DNA from: Anaerolineaceae bacterium UBA700
GTDB lineage: Bacteria > Chloroflexota > Anaerolineae > Anaerolineales > Anaerolineaceae
Assembly (NCBI GenBank): GCA_002298885.1
Contig: DBMK01000300.1
Location: forward strand, 1-10,002
Direction: 5' to 3'
DNA length: 10,002 nt
Shown piece by piece: positions 6,643 through 10,002 of the stretch (positions are counted from its first letter, which is position 1; the number at the start of each line of letters is the position of its first letter). The notes beneath the pieces are model-generated. The model saw only the letters and a list, made by a program, of their open reading frames with translations. It made no database searches and was not told the origin of the DNA. Made by a program: the position numbers and the translations under genes.

Positions 6643-7707
6643 TTACTCCATCCCTTCCCGCATGGATGCAAAGGCCTCCCGGTACGGCGGGCGGGCAATG
6701 CCGTATTCGGTGACGATGGCGGTGATCAGTTCGTGCGGGGTGACGTCGAAGGCATAATTGGCTACATTGGCATCCGGCATGGTCACCCAGGTATCGTTCA
6801 CCTTGCGCACCTCATCCGGGTCGCGCTCCTCGATCGGGATCTGGGCGCCGTTTTCGAGCTTCAGATCGATAGTCGAGGTCGGCGAGACGGCGTAAAAGGG
6901 GATGTGGTGGTATTGGGCCAGCACCGCCAGGCCGTAGACGCCGATCTTGGCGGCGGTATCCCCGTTGGCCGCCACCCGGTCCACCCCGATCATCACCAGG
7001 TCAACCTTGCCCTGGCTCATCACCCAGGCGGCAGTGTTGTCGGTGATCAGGGTATACGGCACGCCGGCCTGGGCCAGCTCCCAGGCGTTGAGCCGGGCGC
7101 CCTGCAGCCTGGGACGCGTTTCGTCGGTATACACGTGCACTTTCCGCCCCTGCTGGTGGGCGTAGATCACCGGGGCCATGGCCGTCCCCAGGTCCACGGC
7201 GCACAGCGGGCCGCAGTTGCAGTGAGTGAGCACGGTTGCGCCCTCCGGGATGAGCTGGGCGCCGATCTCGGCCAGGCGCTGGTTGATGGCCACGTCCTCA
7301 TCCGCCATCCGCTCGGCCTCGGCGAGCATCGCCTGGCCCAGGTCGGCCGCCCCGCCCGCCAGGTGCTCGCCCAGGTGCTCGCTCAGGTGGGCGCGGGCAA
7401 ATTCCAGCATGTGGTCCAACGCCCAGAACAGGTTGGTGGCGGTGGGGCGGGTTGCCGCCAGGAAGTCGTGCGCCTGCTGCAGCCTGACGAGCAGCGACTG
7501 CGGGCCCTGCGCCGGCGACTGCAGAGCCGCCAGGGCCATGGCGTAGGCCGCCGTGACCCCAATCGCTGGAGCCCCGCGCACCTCCAGGCGCCGGATGGCG
7601 GCAGCGATGCGTTCGATACTGTCCGTCTCGATCGTTTCCAGCCGCTGCGGCAGCCGGGTCTGATCGATGAGGACGACTTTACCATTTTTCCAGGAAACCG
7701 TGCGCAT
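6643..7707 (-). CDS. mtnA: S-methyl-5-thioribose-1-phosphate isomerase
   Basis: A 354-residue MtnA of the eIF2B-like isomerase superfamily. It converts methylthioribose-1-phosphate, an aldose phosphate, to methylthioribulose-1-phosphate. The N-terminus MRTVSWKNGKVVLIDQTRLP is textbook MtnA. RGAPAIG is at 44-50, PTATNLFWALDHM at 88-100, the active-site Cys163 in THCNCG, DETRPRLQGARL at 195-206, and the catalytic Asp243 in GVDRVAANGD. The Cys-rich CNCGPLC (163-169) is unusual; most family members have CNAG or CNTG there. The ATG at 7707 is chosen over an in-frame TTG at 7746 because family homology starts there and AAGG lies upstream. It is the first enzyme gene after the regulator. The phosphorylase encoded next would make its substrate. 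Related activity on 5-deoxyribose- or ribose-1-phosphate is possible. Confidence 0.93.
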   Translation of the reverse strand: MRTVSWKNGKVVLIDQTRLPQRLETIETDSIERIAAAIRRLEVRGAPAIGVTAAYAMALAALQSPAQGPQSLLVRLQQAHDFLAATRPTATNLFWALDHMLEFARAHLSEHLGEHLAGGAADLGQAMLAEAERMADEDVAINQRLAEIGAQLIPEGATVLTHCNCGPLCAVDLGTAMAPVIYAHQQGRKVHVYTDETRPRLQGARLNAWELAQAGVPYTLITDNTAAWVMSQGKVDLVMIGVDRVAANGDTAAKIGVYGLAVLAQYHHIPFYAVSPTSTIDLKLENGAQIPIEERDPDEVRKVNDTWVTMPDANVANYAFDVTPHELITAIVTEYGIARPPYREAFASMREGME

Positions 7708-7733
7708 GTTCGATACCTTACCTGTTGGTTGGC

Positions 7734-7774
7734 AGTCTTCGCCCAATACATCCCAGGCGCATCCGAAGAAGACT
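7734..7774. promoter_or_regulatory. Possible second GntR half-site pair before mtnA
   Basis: The 79-nt gap between the regulator stop and the mtnA ATG contains AGTCTTC at 7734-7740 and its inverse GAAGACT at 7768-7774. Both match the outer arms of the palindromic operator at 8561-8584, but they are 27 nt apart. No clear promoter is seen in the gap. The match could be chance. Confidence 0.25.
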
Positions 7775-7786
7775 ATCCATGAAATA

Positions 7787-8536
7787 TCAACTCAAACCGG
7801 GACGAGAGCGGCGGACCTTCAACTGCAGGCGGCTGTGCACAAAATAGTCGATGGAGCGGACCAGCAGCCGGCCATTCTGATTGTAATGGCGCTGGCGCAT
7901 GATCAGGATCGGGGTGTGGATCGGGATGGCGAGCTTCTGGCTCACCTCCTCGTCGCTGACCCCGGCCTCGATGACGGAGCGCGCCTCGGCAATGAACTCG
8001 TTGCAGTGGTCCTGGAGGTACTCGTAGAGCGAGCCGAAATAAGCCTGCTCGTCCAGCACCAGGCCATTCAAAGCGCGCGGCAGGTAAGCTGCGGTATAAG
8101 CAAAGGGAAATCCATCGGCGGTGCGCACCCGGCGCAGGTAGATTAACTCGGTCTCCACTTCCTCGCCGCTGTCGCCGTCCGCCTCGAACAGGGCCCGCTC
8201 GACCGAGAGCTTCACCTCACTGGTGCCCGGCTCCATGCCCTGCTCGCGGATCATTTCGGTAATGCTCAGGTTCAACTCGGCGTTGGAGCGGATGACGGAC
8301 AAATCCTCGGCCACGAACGTTCCAATGCCGTGCACCTGGCGGATGATGCCCTCGGAAGCCAGGCTGACCAGGGCCTCGCGCAGCGTGGCCCGGCTGATGT
8401 CAAGCTGTTCGGCAAATTCCTCCTGGGCTGGAAGCCGGTCCCCCTTCCCCAGGCGCTTGACGCGGATATAGTTGAGGATTGCTCGCAGAGTCTCGTCGTG
8501 CAGCCGGGTTGACCGGGAACCTCTGAACACCGCCAT
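7787..8536 (-). CDS. GntR-family (HutC/UTRA) transcriptional regulator
   Basis: A 249-residue repressor-type regulator. An N-terminal winged helix-turn-helix spans about 13-77, with recognition helix region FAEQLDISRATLREALVSLA (41-60) and wing HGIGTFV. A UTRA ligand-binding domain follows from about 93 to 240, including the family-typical DGFPFAYTAAYLPRAL stretch. UTRA domains bind small metabolites that release the protein from DNA; the ligand here is likely a sugar phosphate or nucleoside from the downstream pathway (inference). The ATG at 8536 is preferred over an in-frame TTG at 8542, because GGGAGGG sits about 8 nt before the ATG but only 2 nt before the TTG. It is first in the operon and lies behind its own probable operator, so it should repress itself together with mtnA and the genes that follow. 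Confidence 0.93.
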   Translation of the reverse strand: MAVFRGSRSTRLHDETLRAILNYIRVKRLGKGDRLPAQEEFAEQLDISRATLREALVSLASEGIIRQVHGIGTFVAEDLSVIRSNAELNLSITEMIREQGMEPGTSEVKLSVERALFEADGDSGEEVETELIYLRRVRTADGFPFAYTAAYLPRALNGLVLDEQAYFGSLYEYLQDHCNEFIAEARSVIEAGVSDEEVSQKLAIPIHTPILIMRQRHYNQNGRLLVRSIDYFVHSRLQLKVRRSRPGLS

Positions 8537-8560
8537 CGCCAAACCCTCCCCTTGCCGGTG

Positions 8561-8584
8561 AAGTCTTCAGACGTCTGAAGACTT
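8561..8584. promoter_or_regulatory. 24-bp perfect palindromic operator, probable GntR site
   Basis: A perfect palindrome of 24 bp, centred at GAC|GTC. It resolves into two abutting 10-bp sites, GTCTTCAGAC (8563-8572) and GTCTGAAGAC (8573-8582), each of the form GTCT-NN-AGAC, close to the GT/AC-edged palindromes bound by GntR-family proteins. It begins 4 nt past the -10 box at the expected transcription start, so binding would block initiation or clearance. The regulator gene starts 24 nt further on. Confidence 0.8.
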
Positions 8585-8588
8585 ATCC

Positions 8589-8616
8589 AGTATAGCACGG
8601 GGAGAGGGAAAGTCAA
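8589..8616 (-). promoter_or_regulatory. Sigma70 promoter of the gntR-mtnA-importer operon
   Basis: On the minus strand, -35 TTGACT (8611-8616) and -10 TATACT (8589-8594) are separated by 16 nt. Both hexamers are one mismatch from consensus. The palindromic operator overlaps the predicted start site. No other comparably good promoter was noticed ahead of the downstream operon genes. Confidence 0.8.
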
Positions 8617-8658
8617 TACACAAATAGGATCCCCGTCGTGAACCAGGATCGGGCGGAG

Positions 8659-8728
8659 AGACGGGGGTCGCAGACCCCCTGAGAGCATTGAGCATTTTCT
8701 GCTCTCAGTGGGTCTGCGACCCCCGTCT
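8659..8728. repeat. Long imperfect hairpin between microprotein gene and operon promoter
   Basis: A 19-bp perfect outer stem (8659-8677 with 8710-8728) is followed by one C/T mismatch and then a 9-bp inner stem (8679-8687 with 8700-8708), closing a 12-nt loop. No T-run follows on either strand. It lies between the end of the small minus-strand gene and the operon promoter, where it could insulate one transcript from the next. The sequence looks unlike the other repeat family in the window. A smaller 7-bp G/C hairpin (8748-8754 with 8761-8767) sits beside it. Confidence 0.8.
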
Positions 8729-8818
8729 TGCGCCAGGTGCCTCCCACCCCGGGCTTCCTGGCCCGGGCGGGTCTGGAATCTGGCGTACTGGACAATCTGA
8801 ATTTCACCGACCCGCCCC

Positions 8819-8971
8819 CTACAGCGCAATTAGAATAACCGCTCCCAAAACCAGCCCAACCAATACGAGCGTAAAACATCCCGGCAAGCAGCCCCAGCGG
8901 CGGCGGTAGAAGAAACGCCGGCGCAGCCAGGGGCGGCGCATGATGATGATCGGACGGCGGCGGAAGAACAT
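8819..8971 (-). CDS. Arg-rich single-pass membrane microprotein, unrecognised
   Basis: A 50-residue reading frame with start ATG at 8971, stop TAG, and GGAGG 6 nt before the ATG. Residues 1-25 are strongly basic and aromatic (MFFRRRPIIIMRRPWLRRRF and then FYRRR). Residues 28-50 form one uninterrupted hydrophobic helix (LPGCFTLVLVGLVLGAVILIAL is its sense), with Cys27 and Cys31 at its edge. By the positive-inside rule the Arg-rich end should be cytoplasmic. I recognise no family. The good ribosome site and the sharp basic-then-hydrophobic pattern favour a real gene. It is divergent from the methyltransferase gene, with 93 nt between starts. Confidence 0.65.
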   Translation of the reverse strand: MFFRRRPIIIMRRPWLRRRFFYRRRWGCLPGCFTLVLVGLVLGAVILIAL

Positions 8972-9064
8972 AGCAAACCTCCAGATGTTTTTTCGTTTTT
9001 TTATTCTACGCCGGGAAAGATCAGAAACAGGTCAACAAATTGTAAAATCGATGTAATATGAGCT
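8972..9064. promoter_or_regulatory. Divergent intergenic region with leaderless-type -10 for methyltransferase
   Basis: This A/T-rich 93-nt region separates the microprotein and methyltransferase starts. TAATAT at 9054-9059 is a near-perfect -10 only 5 nt before the methyltransferase ATG, which would place transcription start at or next to the ATG. No good -35 is seen at the right distance and no Shine-Dalgarno precedes the ATG. On the minus strand, TTGACC at 9028-9033 and TAGAAT nearer the microprotein gene are too far apart (about 21 nt) to be called a promoter. Confidence 0.4.
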
Positions 9065-9898
9065 ATGCCAGCATATCTGAGCTTCCAACCCGATTTTAAC
9101 GACCCGCAGCAGGCAGCAAGCTACGACGAGCTGTCGCTATGGTCGGCCATGTTCGGCCTGCTGATGTTCAAACACCTGCCTCTGCGCCCGGGCCAGGTGG
9201 TGCTGGACGTCGGCTACGGCACCGGCTTCCCCCTGCTCGAGCTGGCCCTGCGCCTGGGCCCAACCTGCAAGGTCTACGGCATCGACCCGTGGGAGGCAGC
9301 CCGCCGGCGAGCCCGGGAGAAAGCCGGCCTCTGGCAGGTGCCCAACGCCTGGCCGCTGCCGGGCGACGCCGCCGCCCTGCCCTTCCCGGCCGAACGGTTC
9401 GACCTGGTGGTGAGCAACCTGGGGCTGAATAACTTCAGCGATCCGCTGGCCGCCCTCCAGGAATGCCGGCGGGTGTGCCGGCCTTCGGCTCGCCTGGTGC
9501 TGACCACCAACCTGCAGGGCACGATGCAGGAGTTCTACGCCGTCTTCGAGAACACGCTGCTGGAGTTGGAGCAGTTCCAGGCCGTGCAGGCCCTGCGCAA
9601 GCACGTCGCCCACCGGGCCACGCTCAAGGGCATGGCCGAGCTGTTCCAGCGCACCGGCTTCCAGCTCGCCGACGTCCACGAGGAGTCCGCCGTGCTGCGC
9701 TATGCAGACGGCAGTGCTTTCCTGAACCACTACTTCATCAAGCGAGGCTTTATGCCGGCCTGGAAGGAAATCCCCGCCCCGGCCAACCTGGAACCCGTCT
9801 TCACCCGCCTGGAAGCCGCCCTCAACCGCCTGGCCCAGGAGCGCGGCGAGCTGGCCCTGACCATCCCCATGGCGTACGTAGAAGCAGTTCGAATTTAA
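9065..9898 (+). CDS. Class I SAM-dependent methyltransferase
   Basis: A 277-residue cytoplasmic Rossmann-fold methyltransferase of the Methyltransf_11 (UbiE/COQ5-like) type. SAM-binding motif I is VLDVGYGTG at 46-54, the acidic residue ending strand 2 is Asp74 (YGIDP), and the region ALPFPAERFDLVVSNLGLNNF gives motifs II and III. A C-terminal extension of about 100 residues (from roughly 170) probably shapes the substrate pocket and does not match a family I can name. The substrate is unknown. It is the only clear plus-strand gene in the window and is divergent from a membrane microprotein gene. The start ATG has no ribosome site and may be leaderless. Tandem stops TAATGA end the frame, followed after 3 nt by a repeat head. 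It shares no evident pathway with the importer operon beyond SAM-linked metabolism. Confidence 0.9.
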   Translation: MPAYLSFQPDFNDPQQAASYDELSLWSAMFGLLMFKHLPLRPGQVVLDVGYGTGFPLLELALRLGPTCKVYGIDPWEAARRRAREKAGLWQVPNAWPLPGDAAALPFPAERFDLVVSNLGLNNFSDPLAALQECRRVCRPSARLVLTTNLQGTMQEFYAVFENTLLELEQFQAVQALRKHVAHRATLKGMAELFQRTGFQLADVHEESAVLRYADGSAFLNHYFIKRGFMPAWKEIPAPANLEPVFTRLEAALNRLAQERGELALTIPMAYVEAVRI

Positions 9899-9901
9899 TG
9901 A

Positions 9902-9938
9902 CCTAACCCCCCGGCCCCCTTCCCTGAAGGGAAGGGGG
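9902..9938 (+). repeat. REP-like element after the methyltransferase gene
   Basis: The head CCTAACCCCCCGG (9902-9914) is followed by a 10-bp hairpin (9915-9924 with 9929-9938, TGAA loop). It is the same design as at 1-55 and 6499-6623, here with one head base changed (A for C). It starts 3 nt after the tandem stop codons. Confidence 0.75.
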
Positions 9939-9949
9939 AGCATTATTCC

Positions 9950-9996
9950 TTTTCAGGAGTTTTTGGCGGAAAAAATCCGCCAAAAACTCCTGAAAA
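9950..9996. terminator. 21-bp perfect hairpin, probable terminator
   Basis: A perfect 21-bp inverted repeat (9950-9970 with 9976-9996) has a loop of five A's and is followed by TTTCTT at the window end. The stem is A/T-rich at its base, so it gives T-rich tails on both strands. It could terminate the methyltransferase transcript and also one arriving from the right. Confidence 0.65.
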
Positions 9997-10002
9997 TTTC
10001 TT

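Noticed and set aside
7708..7746. TTG start for mtnA at 7746
   Set aside because: The 13 extra residues are not MtnA-like. The ATG at 7707 matches the conserved N-terminus and has AAGG upstream.
5718..7782. Plus-strand open frames at 5718-6713 and 6733-7782
   Set aside because: They are antisense shadows of the phosphorylase and mtnA, and the first runs through the inverted repeat pair.
9137..9943. 268-residue minus-strand open frame
   Set aside because: It is antisense to the methyltransferase, whose SAM motif and conserved core are unmistakable, and it would start inside the repeat element.

Overview
The window looks like a piece of a high-GC bacterial chromosome, most plausibly Chloroflexota (Anaerolineae-like). 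This rests on a lipoprotein whose mature N-terminus is a long Ala/Thr/Pro/Ser linker, a style common in that phylum, and on G/C-rich repeat elements placed between genes. It is inferred from style, not from a marker gene.

Minus strand, read right to left, about 8.5 to 0.2 kb: a probable eight-gene operon. A GntR/HutC-type repressor gene (7787-8536) lies behind a good sigma70 promoter with a perfect 24-bp palindromic operator just past the -10 box. It is followed by mtnA (methylthioribose-1-phosphate isomerase, 6643-7707), a methylthioadenosine/methylthioinosine phosphorylase-family gene (5694-6476), and a complete BMP-type nucleoside ABC importer. The importer consists of a lipoprotein receptor (4581-5660), a double-NBD ATPase (2999-4522) and two permeases (1912-3009 and 990-1910). 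A short-chain dehydrogenase/reductase gene (204-983) comes last. From the import genes onward, intervals are 33 nt, 58 nt (filled by a strong hairpin), an 11-nt overlap, 1 nt and 6 nt. The simplest reading is uptake of a purine or methylthio-nucleoside, phosphorolysis to base plus sugar-1-phosphate, isomerisation to the ketose phosphate, and a final redox step, all under a ligand-sensing repressor. The pathway is inference; the protein families are clear.

Past the operon promoter (8.6-10.0 kb): a long hairpin (8659-8728), a 50-codon minus-strand gene for an Arg-rich single-pass membrane microprotein (8819-8971), and, divergent from it, a class I SAM-dependent methyltransferase (9065-9898).

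The repeats are notable. Three loci carry the same element, a head CCT(C/A)A(C/T)CCCCCGG followed by a G/C-rich hairpin. Each lies a few bases after a stop codon, with the head first relative to the gene: after the dehydrogenase, after mtnA (an inverted pair) and after the methyltransferase. At the dehydrogenase the last codons plus the repeat head occur three times in tandem. Nearly all differences between copies are silent, so the copies diverged as coding sequence before becoming neighbours. That is either real cassette-like recombination or strain variants joined by an assembler.
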